The position numbers and the translations under genes were made by a program. 40,841 nucleotides of DNA, from the NCBI GenBank assembly GCA_002726245.1, contig PBSM01000180.1, positions 1 to 40,841 on the forward strand, written 5' to 3'. Positions 1 to 8,809 of this stretch are shown here, piece after piece. The stretch's first letter is position 1; every line of letters begins with the position of its first letter. The notes under the pieces are model-generated. The model saw only the letters and a list, made by a program, of their open reading frames with translations. It ran no database searches and had not been told where the DNA came from. Origin of the DNA: Planctomycetaceae bacterium (GTDB lineage Bacteria; Planctomycetota; Planctomycetia; Pirellulales; Pirellulaceae).

Positions 1-3
1 TAA

Positions 4-77
4 AAAGTGGGGTAAGCATCCTGCTTGCCATATGAATGGGGGCGTAAAAATCGCAAGCTGGAAGCTTACGCCACTTT
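4..77. repeat. Inverted repeat, REP/BIME-like
   Basis: Two 25-nt arms (4-28 and 53-77) are inverted copies of each other, matching at 22 of 25 positions and separated by 24 nt. Each arm is itself imperfectly palindromic around GTAAGC/GCTTGC, so each can form its own small hairpin. This is the architecture of a paired REP element. It lies just upstream of the coiled-coil gene, in non-coding DNA. I infer a dispersed repeat; copy number cannot be judged from one window. Confidence 0.6.
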
Positions 78-155
78 ACTAACCCTAATTCTTAGCAGTG
101 ACAAAGCACTAGAATCACAGCCTGTGACCCAAGAACCGCAAGACAGAGCCCGATC

Positions 156-1649
156 ATGGCCAAGACTGACAAGAAGAGCAAAGACCACGTCTCCTCCGCC
201 CTCGCCACGCTGCGAGACGAGCTCCGCCAGGATGTGCTCGGCATCGCCGAATCAGTCGAGCAACTGAAGGCATCGACCGAGTCGAACGGATCCGGGAACG
301 ATCGCGCAGCGATCGCGAATTCGCTCCAGGCACTGCGACAAGAGCTGCGACACGAAGTCAGCTCGCTGTCACAGCAAATCGAGCAGGCACAACTCGAGCA
401 AGCACAAAGCATGCTTGTAACGCCCGAGGCCGACACGACCGAGTTGACCAGCGCCGTCAGCAGCCTGCGAGAAGAACTCAACCAGAATGTACGCGGCTTG
501 GCCAATTCGATCGAACAGCTAACGGCGTCCGCTGCGTCCATGGAGATGGCAGGCGACAGCGGCGCAGTTGCCGACTCGATCCAGACATTGCGGGAAGAGC
601 TACACAGCGAAGCAAGTCGATTCAATGAGCGGATCGAGCAAGCTCACCTCGAGCAGTCGAATCGGCAGGCAGTCGCTCCCGTTGTCGATACGTCCGAGTT
701 CTCGGATGCGGTGCAACATCTGCGAGGTGAATTGAGACGTGATGTCCAGAATCTCTCACAGACGATCGCGTGCAACGAACCACAGCCCAAAGGTTCGCCC
801 GTGCTCACCACCATCGCAATGCTGGCGTCGCTCGCGACTGGTGCTTTCGGGATGGCGTTTTACCAGCAGTTGAATCAAGACGACACATCATCTCAAGCGC
901 TCAACGCACTGAGCGGACAAATCGAAGCGATCTCGAACTCCGAAACTGGCTCGCTCAAGAAGAATGCAGACCGTTTGGAAGAGCTTATCGCGGCGCAATT
1001 GACGGACAGCACGAGTAGCCAGCAAGCGATCGAGCGGCTGAACGAAACGGTCGTCGGTCTACAAGACGCGATGAAGGCGCAAGACGAGCGATTGGAACAA
1101 GGCATGGCGAGTATCGCAGAGAGCTTGGCGAGTGAGGTCGCGAAGATCGTCGCCAGCGAAGTGACAACGGTTGCGAAGCCTCCGGCCGAGGCTTCCTCGG
1201 CGGGCGACACGCCGGAAGACGAGCCAGATGAAGAAAAACCTGCCAGCGAGGCCAAAGCCGGAGCGGACGAAGCGCCTGAATCGTCTGAAGCCGAGGCTAC
1301 GGCACAGGCAGAAGTTGAGGCAGATGGCGGAGTCGGCGAGGATGATCCCGTCGCTCTCGATCCACCGCCGGAAGAGCCTCTGGAAAAAGTCGAGAACGTA
1401 GTCCGGTCGCCAGTTCAGGCAAAGCTGATCATCGACAATTCCAGCCGAGTCGACATCAAGCTGAAGATCAACGGTGAGGAAGTCGAGGTAGCGGCTCGGG
1501 GTGTAACAACCGTTCCTGTGACGCAGGGCGCCGTGAAGACGGAGATCGGCAGCTACGCTCAGGAATGGGACGACTGGGAGGTCGTCGATGGTGAGCCACG
1601 CCTCAAGATCAAGGTCGAGTCCGGAGCCGACTACTACAAACTGCGTTGA
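156..1649 (+). CDS. Coiled-coil membrane protein with internal tandem repeats, unknown function
   Basis: I do not recognise a named family for this 497-residue protein. Residues 14-208 consist of helical repeats with the core L-R-x-E-L, arranged as an 85-residue unit present about 2.3 times. A single membrane segment follows at about residues 214-236, then a second helical stretch (about 245-335) rich in Gln, Glu and Ala, an acidic Ala/Glu/Pro-rich linker (about 340-405), and a C-terminal domain of about 85 residues that alternates hydrophobic and charged residues like a small beta domain. The N-terminal part has no signal peptide, so I expect an N-in protein with the C-terminal domain across the membrane; this is inference. 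No clear ribosome-binding site precedes the ATG at 156, but the next in-frame Met would cut into the repeat. The next gene downstream, the DUF1080 gene, starts 140 nt after the stop. Confidence 0.75.
   Translation: MAKTDKKSKDHVSSALATLRDELRQDVLGIAESVEQLKASTESNGSGNDRAAIANSLQALRQELRHEVSSLSQQIEQAQLEQAQSMLVTPEADTTELTSAVSSLREELNQNVRGLANSIEQLTASAASMEMAGDSGAVADSIQTLREELHSEASRFNERIEQAHLEQSNRQAVAPVVDTSEFSDAVQHLRGELRRDVQNLSQTIACNEPQPKGSPVLTTIAMLASLATGAFGMAFYQQLNQDDTSSQALNALSGQIEAISNSETGSLKKNADRLEELIAAQLTDSTSSQQAIERLNETVVGLQDAMKAQDERLEQGMASIAESLASEVAKIVASEVTTVAKPPAEASSAGDTPEDEPDEEKPASEAKAGADEAPESSEAEATAQAEVEADGGVGEDDPVALDPPPEEPLEKVENVVRSPVQAKLIIDNSSRVDIKLKINGEEVEVAARGVTTVPVTQGAVKTEIGSYAQEWDDWEVVDGEPRLKIKVESGADYYKLR
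195..779 (+). repeat. In-frame 255-nt tandem repeat (85 residues), 2.3 copies
   Basis: The coding sequence repeats with an 85-residue period: unit 1 is residues 14-98, unit 2 is 99-183, and a partial third begins at 184. Each unit has two half-units of 41 and 44 residues. The first halves share S-A-x-x-x-L-R-x-E-L followed by S-(V/I)-E-Q-L, and the second halves share (S/Q)-x-L-R-x-E-L followed by I-E-Q-A. The strict 41/44/41/44 spacing implies duplication of a two-helix module, itself an older duplication of one helix. Confidence 0.8.
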
Positions 1650-1789
1650 AACTGGGCGAAATCGCTTTCTGTAAGCGGGGACAATGTAGCCCGGGAGCTC
1701 CGGCCCAACCGGTCAATCGCTGGCATCTCTCTCGGCCTTCGTTCATAATCTTCCCTTCGAGATTCTGGTCCCACACGCAAGGAGTCGTC

Positions 1790-2491
1790 ATGAGCTACAC
1801 CCGCAAGTTCCTCGCGATCGCGCTGTCTGCCGCATTGCTTCTCGCCAATCAAGCCGCGGCCGACGAGACACTGAAGGTCCCCAAAGGTTTCACCGCCTTG
1901 TTCAATGGCAAGGATCTGTCGGGATGGAAAGGACTTGTCGGCAATCCGAAGACCCGAGCCACGATGTCCGAGGAAGAACTCGCCGCGGCTCAAAAGACGG
2001 CTGATGAATCGATGCGAGCCCACTGGTCTGTCGAAGAGGGTGTGATCGTCTTCGACGGCAAAGGACAAAGCCTCTGCACGGCAAAGGACTATCGTAACTT
2101 CGAGATGTACGTGGACTGGAAGATCAAAGAAAAGGGAGACAGCGGGATTTACCTGCGCGGTACGCCACAGGTCCAGATCTGGGATCCCAACGATGGCGAG
2201 CGCAACGCTGTTGGCTCAGGCGGGCTGTTCAACAACCAGAAGCATCCCAGCACGCCTCTCGTCGTCGCCGACAATCCGATCGGCGAGTGGAACACGTTCT
2301 ACATCAAGATGGTCGGCGAGAAGGTAACCATCAAACTGAACGGCAAGCTCGTCGTCGATGAAGTCGTACTAGAGAACTACTGGGAGCGAGACAAGCCCAT
2401 CTACGAAACCGGCCAAATCGAACTTCAGAACCACGGCAACACACTCTACTTCCGCAACGTCTTCGTGAAAGAACTGCCGGACAACGCTTAG
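1790..2491 (+). CDS. Secreted DUF1080 (3-keto-disaccharide hydrolase-like) protein
   Basis: This 233-residue protein has a signal peptide (basic start, hydrophobic core at about residues 7-20, Ala-rich cleavage region near residue 24) and then a single DUF1080 domain. The family hallmarks are visible: F-N-G-K-D-L-S-G-W near the start, the G-D-S-G-I-Y-L-R-G block in the middle, and the I-x-L-Q-N-H-G block near the end. The fold is a concanavalin-like jelly roll. Related proteins are annotated as 3-keto-glycoside hydrolases or sugar-binding proteins and are greatly expanded in planctomycetes. I chose the ATG at 1790 because AAGGAG lies 5 nt upstream and the signal peptide begins there; a longer frame opening at 1646 adds a non-secretory leader. 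It should act in the periplasm. The substrate cannot be read from the sequence. Confidence 0.88.
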   Translation: MSYTRKFLAIALSAALLLANQAAADETLKVPKGFTALFNGKDLSGWKGLVGNPKTRATMSEEELAAAQKTADESMRAHWSVEEGVIVFDGKGQSLCTAKDYRNFEMYVDWKIKEKGDSGIYLRGTPQVQIWDPNDGERNAVGSGGLFNNQKHPSTPLVVADNPIGEWNTFYIKMVGEKVTIKLNGKLVVDEVVLENYWERDKPIYETGQIELQNHGNTLYFRNVFVKELPDNA

Positions 2492-2561
2492 AAGAGTAGC
2501 CCCTATGCCTCGTCACGATTTGTGCCGAAGTCAAGTGCTCACGGCCGATCGGATATCTCAC

Positions 2562-4463
2562 TCACTCGCTCGCTCTGCTCATGAGTTTGCTGGCACGTCG
2601 GACCAGATCGATGAACTCTGTTCGGTGGCCCTGCGGATCGTCGCTGATAGCCGAGGCGGCAGTCTCTGCGATCGCGGCGAATGATGTGCTGCCACGATAC
2701 TTCGAGTTGCGAAGCTGCATGCCAAACGAGGCGACTGAGGCGGCGAAGCGGAAGTCAGCCGATGCGTCGTCGAATGCACGCTCCTCGTTTTCGACAACGA
2801 ACTCACGCAGCGTGCTCTCGTCTTCGTCCGGTTGCTTGTAACGCAGAGACAGAGTGAGCAACTCGCCCGTCTTGGCAGCCTCGGTTAGCTCCTTCGGCGG
2901 TTCGACAGGAGTCGCGACACGCTGATACTTCAGATCATCTGTCACAGCCGTCAGCTTCGGCTTCGCCTTCTTGGGAACGATTTCGTACAGAGCCGTGACC
3001 GCATGTCCGGCTCCAATTTCGCCTGCATCCTTCTTATCGTTGTTGAACTCGGCGGAAGTCATCAAGCGATTCTCGTAGCCCAGCAACCGATAAGCCGCAA
3101 CTTCCGCCGGATTAAACTCGACCTTGATCTTCACGTCCTTGGCAATCGTGACGAGGCTGCCTGAAATCTGCTAGACGAGGACTTTGCGTGCCTCGCGGAG
3201 GGAATCGATGTAGGCATACATGCCGTTGCCATTGTCGGCTAGTTTTTCGAGCTTGCCGTCTTTGAGATTGCCTTCGCCAAAGCCGAGGACCGTCAGAAAG
3301 ACACCGCTCTTCGCCTTGTCCGTGATGAGTTTGACGAGATCATCGTCCTCGGTCACGCTCACATTCAAATCGCCATCTGTCGCGAGAATGACTCGATTCG
3401 CACCGTCCTTGATGAACGATCCTGTCGCCTTTTCGTATGCCAACTGAATCCCGGCACTTCCGTTCGTCGAACCGTTTGCGTTCAAAGCATCAATCGCAGC
3501 GTGAATCGTCTCTTTGCTTTCGCCATTCGTCGTATCCAGCGTCAGTCCCGCGTCGCCCGCATACGTCACAATGGTCACGCGATCGTTCTCGGTAAGCTGG
3601 TCGGTCAGCAGCTTCATCGCTTGCTTCAGCAGCAGCTTGTTCGCATCCTGCATCGAACCTGACACGTCCAGCAGGAACACCAAGTTGGAAGCCGCCACTC
3701 TTTTCGAGCAACGTCTTTGCCTTTCAAACCGATGTGCACGATCTGATGCACCGGCTGCCACGGGCATTGGGCAACTTCCATACTGACCGAGAACGGATCT
3801 TCTCCCTCCGGCTCTGGATAGGCATAACCCATCGCCATATGTCACCAGGTCTTGTCTCAAGTGCTCTTGCACTTGCTCGACAAGCTCAGCCGATACTTCA
3901 CGATCGCGTAGATTCACGATCGGCGCATTCGTTAGCGTAGCGAGGGCCTCAGCTTCGGGCTTTGTTAGCACGACCGGCTGACCCTCCGATGGACTGGCCA
4001 TAATGTAGGCGACATCAGCGTCTTCAGGCACCGGCTGGGCCTGAGTCGGAAGCCAGTTCTTGATGTTGTTCGCCAACCGCTCGGGCACCATCGTCCGCTG
4101 AAATGGAATCGCCAGCAGGAGGAGCGCCGCCGATATCGTTATGACTAGCGCCCATCTTCGTCGCGAGAAGGTTTTGCGCGATTTCGGCAGCTCGACAGTT
4201 TGGTCGGTCTCGGAAAACCGCTCCAAGACGGCAGTTCGCAGAGTGGATGATCGTTCGATCGACGAATCATCCCACTTACCAGCTTGCAGTTCTTCGGCGA
4301 TCTGCGTTAGCTCTTCGTACGCCTGACGCTTGCCAGGCACCGACGCAAGGTCGGCCTCAACTTCAGTGCGTTCAGCACTACTAAGTTCATCGAGCACACA
4401 CGCTGTCAGACGCGCGGCTCGCTGGTCGTCGTTGTTCGCTGTATTCGGTTTATCACTCATCAC
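2562..4463 (-). pseudogene. Decayed vWA/DUF3520 membrane protein with anti-sigma-like N-terminus
   Basis: Joined across its lesions this would be about 633 residues: a cytoplasmic N-terminus resembling planctomycete anti-sigma domains, a membrane segment (about residues 109-127), a von Willebrand A domain with an intact metal site (D-V-S-G-S, G-S-T-N-G, A-T-D-G-D), and a C-terminal DUF3520 domain as in E. coli YfbK. Three lesions are visible. From about 3829 to 3688 the family-like reading (G-Y-A-Y-P-E-P-E-G, then [14 protein letters not shown]) lies one base out of register with both flanks, so one shift enters and a second leaves. At 3168-3170 an in-frame TAG separates the vWA domain from DUF3520, which otherwise continues in the same frame. 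The usual segment just before the YAYP motif also seems missing. It lies downstream of the ECF sigma gene on the same strand, where partners usually sit. Sequencing errors are the alternative explanation, but three in one gene are less likely. Confidence 0.8.
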
Positions 4464-4498
4464 GAATCTCGCTAGGTCGAGGGTTGCGATAGTTCAAA

Positions 4499-4618
4499 GT
4501 AGCCATCACGCTCCGCGTGATGAAAGCCGCGGACGCACGAGCCACCATTCGTTCAGTCCGCACTTCGTTCGGGGCTATAATTCCTCGCCGCTTTCATCAC
4601 GCGGAACGTGATGGCTAC
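4499..4618. repeat. REP-like inverted repeat between the sigma and vWA genes
   Basis: Arms at 4499-4527 and 4590-4618 are 29 nt long and complementary at 28 of 29 positions, 62 nt apart. Each arm begins GTAGCC at its outer end and contains its own hairpin, CATCACGC with a three-base loop and GCGTGATG. This head-to-head pair of palindromes is typical of REP elements mobilised by RAYT-type transposases, none of which is present here. The outer arm supplies the stop codon of the ECF sigma gene (4615-4617). In RNA the element could form a long hairpin separating the two genes. Confidence 0.75.
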
Positions 4619-5184
4619 ATTGTCGAAGGTTGGGAACACTGTTCAGTTGACGATTCGTCGCGCAGCAACTCGCGGGTGCGAGGATGCTCGCGCAATTTGG
4701 TCATCGCTCGGTGGACCACAACTCGCACATGACTTGGCGTGCGGTTCGTGATCTCCGCGCCTTCGGTATAAGAGAACCCGTCCAGCCACAGGTCGATGAC
4801 TTCGCGAAGCTTGGTGGGCAAGGCTTCCACCAGTTCGCGCAGCCATGATCCGAGGTCTTCCCGTTCGGCCGCCAACGCCGGATCAGGCTCACGCCCCGCG
4901 ATCTCGTGCGTCTGCGAGCCGTCAAGCGATTCGTGACGCCCGTTGAGTCGTAAGGAATCTAAAGCCTTGTTCCGACAGACGGTGTACAGCCACGGGGCCA
5001 AACGACCATTGAGTTCCGTCTGGCTCTGATCGCATAGGCGCAGGAACGCATGTTGCACTGCATCGCGAGCGGCCTCTTCGTCGCCCAGGATGCGCCTGAC
5101 ATAGCGCGTCAACCGGCCTTCGTACTCATCCAGAGCCGACAAGACCCATTCTCGATGGTCACAACCGTTTCCGTCATTCGCCAT
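4615..5184 (-). CDS. ECF-type RNA polymerase sigma factor
   Basis: This 189-residue protein contains only the two domains of an extracytoplasmic-function sigma factor. Region 2 (about residues 18-85) shows the acidic D-A-V-Q-H-A-F-L-R-L helix that contacts core polymerase and the P-W-L-Y-T-V-C-R-N-K-A-L-D helix that reads the -10 element. Region 4 (about 112-168) has L-P-x-K-L-R-E-V-I and the helix-turn-helix ending V-H-R-A-M-T-K-L-R that reads the -35. I start at the ATG at 5184; an upstream in-frame Met adds 19 residues not expected in the family. The stop codon lies inside a REP-like repeat, and the last residues (after about 175) look unstructured. The following gene on the strand is a broken vWA/anti-sigma-like gene, so the sigma factor may have lost its regulator. 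Promoters it controls are unknown. Confidence 0.88.
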   Translation of the reverse strand: MANDGNGCDHREWVLSALDEYEGRLTRYVRRILGDEEAARDAVQHAFLRLCDQSQTELNGRLAPWLYTVCRNKALDSLRLNGRHESLDGSQTHEIAGREPDPALAAEREDLGSWLRELVEALPTKLREVIDLWLDGFSYTEGAEITNRTPSHVRVVVHRAMTKLREHPRTRELLRDESSTEQCSQPSTM

Positions 5185-5374
5185 AATCGACCTGGCAACT
5201 GGCCGGGTTCTATAGGGATAACGGATGAAGACGAAAGCCATTACAGAATATCACCTATTTCCGGGCCCGTAGGAGCGCGAGTCAAGAGTCCCTGCGTTGA
5301 TATGCAACAGGTATCGGCTGCTTTAGAATCCTTCTCATATCGCGATCACATCTTTCCCTCGTGGGATCTGGCCA

Positions 5375-6688
5375 TTGAAAAAGCCGCTGAAAGAACGTTG
5401 TTACCGGACCCTCACCATGCTCAGTTTGATCTTGGCAGGCGAGACGGTGTTCCTGCCGGCTTTCCACTTGGGTCGGTATTTCAAGTCTTCTCTCCTCTCG
5501 ACGTTCCGCATCGACGAGTTTCAGCTAGGCAGCCTCGGCGCCATCTACGGCGTCTTCGCCATGGCCTGTTACGTTCTGGGAGGACCACTTGCCGATCGCT
5601 TGTCACCGAGAAAGCTCTTGGCCGCTTCGTTGGTCCTCACAGCGCTGGGCAGTCTTTACATGGCGACGGTTCCAAGTTTCGACGGTTTGCGCATTCTGTT
5701 TGGTTTTTGGGGAGTATCGACGATCCTGGCCTTTTGGGCTCCACTGATCCGAGCCACCCGCGAATGGGCCGGCGAAGATGAACAGGGAATCGCCTTCGGT
5801 ATCCTCGATGGCGGTCGAGGGCTTGCCTCGGCGTTGATTGCCTTGATCGCCGCCTATGCGTTCGCGGCGATGGTCGGTGCCGACGCCGCAATCGATCCCG
5901 TTCGTGAGGCTGCGGCAGTGCGAAAGCTGGTGTACTCCTACGGCGGGTACTGTTTGTTCGCGGCGGGATGCGTCTGGTTTTTCGTGCCCGATCCGAAACC
6001 CGTCCGCGCTTCCGAAGCGGACAAGGAACAAAGGGACAAACTTAGCGTCCGACGCCGGCTCAAACTTGTGCTGCGATCACCTGCTACCTGGCTGCAAGCG
6101 GCAGTCATCGTCGCCGCGTACAGTGCGTTTAAGATGATTGACAACTATGGTATTTACGCAGAGGACGCATATGGTTTGACACGAACTTCCTCCGCCAAAT
6201 TAATTGCGAATATCAGCTTTGTGCGCGTAGGAGCCGCATTGGGTGCCGGTTGGATAGCCGACAAGCACCTTGGAGTGCGCGCCTCCATCGAGATTTGTTT
6301 TGGCGTGCTCATTGCCGCATACGCCGTTTTTCTGTTCGTGACGCCGAGCCCCGGTCTAGCGTGGCTCATGATTGCGAACATGGTCGTCAGTTGCTTGGGG
6401 TTCTTTGCCTTACGCGGTATTTACTTCGCACTACTCGAAGAGTCGGGGACGCCACGAGAGTTAACTGGCACAGCAGTCGGTGTTATCTCCTTCGTAGGCT
6501 TTGCACCCGAGATCTTTATGGGACCTCTGACAGGCTGGCTTATCCGTGAGGCGCGAGCCAGCGGCAACGTATTGGTCGGATACCATCAGATCTTCTGGAT
6601 TCTCGCCATCCTATCGGCGGGCGGGATGCTGGCGGCTTTGGCCTTACGGTGGTTCGGAGCACATAAGCCCTCGTCGGAACGTGCCTGA
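5375..6688 (+). CDS. MFS transporter
   Basis: This 437-residue, largely hydrophobic protein has about 12 predicted membrane helices in two halves joined by a basic cytoplasmic loop (about residues 205-230). The signature loop between helices 2 and 3, G-G-P-L-A-D-R-L-S-P-R-K (residues 69-80), is clear, and a weaker version (G-A-G-W-I-A-D-K) occurs in the second half. It should be an inner-membrane secondary carrier driven by an ion gradient. The substrate is not evident; a tyrosine- and aromatic-rich second half and long first periplasmic loop are reminiscent of organic-anion carriers, but this is only impression. The start is TTG at 5375; the first ATG, at 5417, would cut into helix 1. It diverges from the ECF sigma gene across 190 nt with no convincing promoter seen. 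It converges with the gene at 6787. Confidence 0.85.
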   Translation: MKKPLKERCYRTLTMLSLILAGETVFLPAFHLGRYFKSSLLSTFRIDEFQLGSLGAIYGVFAMACYVLGGPLADRLSPRKLLAASLVLTALGSLYMATVPSFDGLRILFGFWGVSTILAFWAPLIRATREWAGEDEQGIAFGILDGGRGLASALIALIAAYAFAAMVGADAAIDPVREAAAVRKLVYSYGGYCLFAAGCVWFFVPDPKPVRASEADKEQRDKLSVRRRLKLVLRSPATWLQAAVIVAAYSAFKMIDNYGIYAEDAYGLTRTSSAKLIANISFVRVGAALGAGWIADKHLGVRASIEICFGVLIAAYAVFLFVTPSPGLAWLMIANMVVSCLGFFALRGIYFALLEESGTPRELTGTAVGVISFVGFAPEIFMGPLTGWLIREARASGNVLVGYHQIFWILAILSAGGMLAALALRWFGAHKPSSERA

Positions 6689-6742
6689 CGCAGTAGCGGG
6701 TCAGCCTCAGTGCCGTTCCGAAGTACCTGCAATGCCAGGGCG

Positions 6743-6778
6743 TTCCCGACGGACGAGATTCTACCGATGCCGTCGGAA
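6743..6778. terminator. Possible hairpin between convergent genes
   Basis: TTCCCGACGG (6743-6752) pairs with CCGTCGGAA (6770-6778) with a single bulge, leaving a loop of about 17 nt. It lies in the short space between the convergent MFS and secreted-protein genes, where a bidirectional terminator would be expected. There is no T-tract on either side, so intrinsic termination is uncertain. Confidence 0.3.
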
Positions 6779-6786
6779 TGCAACGC

Positions 6787-8247
6787 TCACCGTACCGAGC
6801 GATCAACGTCTGGCTTCTCAATCGACGCGGGAGTTGGATCGCCGCCGGGGAGGACTCGTTGGGCGAACTCGAACGAGTTCACGAGGGCTTCGTCGGCACC
6901 AGCGAACTTCTCGACGACTTTGCCATCCATCGTGAAAACTAAGGCAGCTTGGCGGACGTCGTCGGTCGAGATGTGATAGTAGATCCACTGGATCGGCAGT
7001 TCCGAGGCAACGCCGGAGACGACAACCCGTAGAACTCGTAGCCCCTGGTCGTTGGTTTGCTGTGAAGCCTCGACGAACTGTCCGAAGTTCTTCCCCAAGG
7101 CCTTCTCGATGTCCGCGCGAAAGGCTTCCAGCGAAACACGCTCGCCGCGCATCGAGTCAGGTAGCGACGAAACGTTGCATTGCGCGATCAGATCTCCCTG
7201 TTCGACGAACCGCAGGATCGTCACGTCGGCGCGATCGACCATGACTTGCCACTCACGGGCATGCAAGAGTTGGAAGCCGCCGGTTGGTGACAGAAGACTC
7301 AGGAGCGTAGAGCCTGGGCTCAGCTCGAGCGGCAGACCGGCGAGAGCATCGTCGGTCAAGTCGAGAGGAGTCTCTTGAGCAGTCGTGGCCACACGAATTC
7401 GGGCCGTTACCTCGAACCCCGGCGTTGCATGTCCGATCGCTCGGTCTTCGTGAATCGACATCGCCAACCAAGTTATAGAGTGACTCTTCAGATCGACGTT
7501 GTACTTGGCTTTGAGAACGATATCGCTCGAGACGCCATCCACCGCGCCACTAACCTCGCCGGACATGTCGATGATCGCGATGTCGCCTTCGACCTTCCGA
7601 AAAATACTCTTCACGTCGGCTTGTGCGATCGCGTCGAGGCCCAAGATCGCCGTGAGCAAGTCAGCTTCGTGTGGCCACTCGGCTCCGATAGGGACTGGAG
7701 CGGCGGGTGTAAGCAGATGACTGAGCGTCGTGCTTCCCTGGATGTCGATCAACTCTAGCTCGTCGCGCGTAATAGGTCCTTGTGGCGAGCAGAGAGTGTG
7801 TTGCGATTCCTTTACTTGCGCGAGCACTAACCGCCGTTCTTCATTCAAACTGCTCTCCAATCGAGTGTCGCCGACTTGGATCGTGGCGCGAGCGGTCTCG
7901 TACAGACGGGCGTTTTTCCGATGGAACTGGGTCTGCTCGATGGTGCGCTCAGCGTATTCCAACTCCCCACGGACACGCAGCGGCAACTCCGAGACCTTAG
8001 TGCCGTCGGCGTTCAGCTTCAGCTTACCACTGACCTCCACGATCGCTTTGACGAGATTGGCACCCGAAGTCGCCTGTTTTACCGAGAGATCATAGGTCTC
8101 CTCAGCAGCTACGACGCCTGCGAAGACCGTCCAACAGATGCTGTACGCGGCTATCCACGAAGCATTGTGGGATATCGAGTTCCGTTTCCGAGTAACGACT
8201 TGCTGGCGAGTGGAAACTAAGATGCTGCCCAACACGTCGAATACCAT
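6787..8247 (-). CDS. Secreted protein of unknown function
   Basis: I do not recognise this 486-residue protein. From the ATG at 8247 it has a basic N-terminus and one hydrophobic segment at about residues 29-46 ending V-V-A-A-E-E-T, which reads as a signal peptide with a long n-region; the rest is soluble with alternating polar and hydrophobic residues suggestive of beta-rich domains. A conserved-looking stretch near residues 320-345 (L-P-L-E-L-S-P-G-S followed by the hydroxyl/Leu-rich G-G-F-Q-L-L) precedes a C-terminal domain of about 130 residues. The frame stays open for 62 more codons upstream, but that stretch resembles no protein and precedes the secretion signal, so I left it out. A weak AGG lies 8 nt before the ATG. 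The next gene on either side is in a different transcription unit. Confidence 0.65.
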   Translation of the reverse strand: MVFDVLGSILVSTRQQVVTRKRNSISHNASWIAAYSICWTVFAGVVAAEETYDLSVKQATSGANLVKAIVEVSGKLKLNADGTKVSELPLRVRGELEYAERTIEQTQFHRKNARLYETARATIQVGDTRLESSLNEERRLVLAQVKESQHTLCSPQGPITRDELELIDIQGSTTLSHLLTPAAPVPIGAEWPHEADLLTAILGLDAIAQADVKSIFRKVEGDIAIIDMSGEVSGAVDGVSSDIVLKAKYNVDLKSHSITWLAMSIHEDRAIGHATPGFEVTARIRVATTAQETPLDLTDDALAGLPLELSPGSTLLSLLSPTGGFQLLHAREWQVMVDRADVTILRFVEQGDLIAQCNVSSLPDSMRGERVSLEAFRADIEKALGKNFGQFVEASQQTNDQGLRVLRVVVSGVASELPIQWIYYHISTDDVRQAALVFTMDGKVVEKFAGADEALVNSFEFAQRVLPGGDPTPASIEKPDVDRSVR

Positions 8248-8809
8248 GTGTCGCCTGGTTTTTGTAGTGAATGATAAGCAGGGAGGGCGGTGTACTCCGT
8301 AGATCGACGAGGTTACTGGAAGAAATCCAGTTTCCACGGGATCGATGAAACAAATCCGCGTTTCATCGGTTAGATGTGTTTTGAAGCAGACTGCCAGCAA
8401 AGCCGGCGATGAATCGACGTAAACTACTGCCAAGACAAGAGATATACGAAGAGACCACGTTCATGCAGCGATTTTTCGGGAAACCGACTTGGCAAATCGC
8501 GCGAACATTCAGTAAGAACTTGTAACTAAAGTGCGAGAAATGGCTATTTCGTACGTAGTAGAAGATGTGGCGACCAAACGAGTTCCGGCGACCGAGTCCG
8601 GTTGCGTGGAAATTCGCACGGATCGAATGGTGGCGGAAGGTGTCTAATCGGTAGGAGAACAAACGGCAACAACCGGGCGTATTTATCGTAGGAACAAAAG
8701 TTGCGGCGGCAGGAGGGAACAACCTGCCCACCGAAGTGGATGAGGATCTTGCCGGGCGATGGGAGTCGCAGGGAGTACTGGCATGGTCATATAAGAAAAG
8801 AGGCTTGTG
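8248..8809. other. Intergenic region upstream of the large sigma factor
   Basis: About 560 nt lie between divergent genes. I see no convincing protein gene, tRNA or strong hairpin here; the open frames that cross it on the minus strand run antisense into the sigma gene and have no coding character. It is long enough to hold promoters for both neighbours and a structured leader for the sigma gene. A ribosome-binding AAGAGG at 8798-8803 sits 6 nt before the sigma ATG. Confidence 0.4.
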
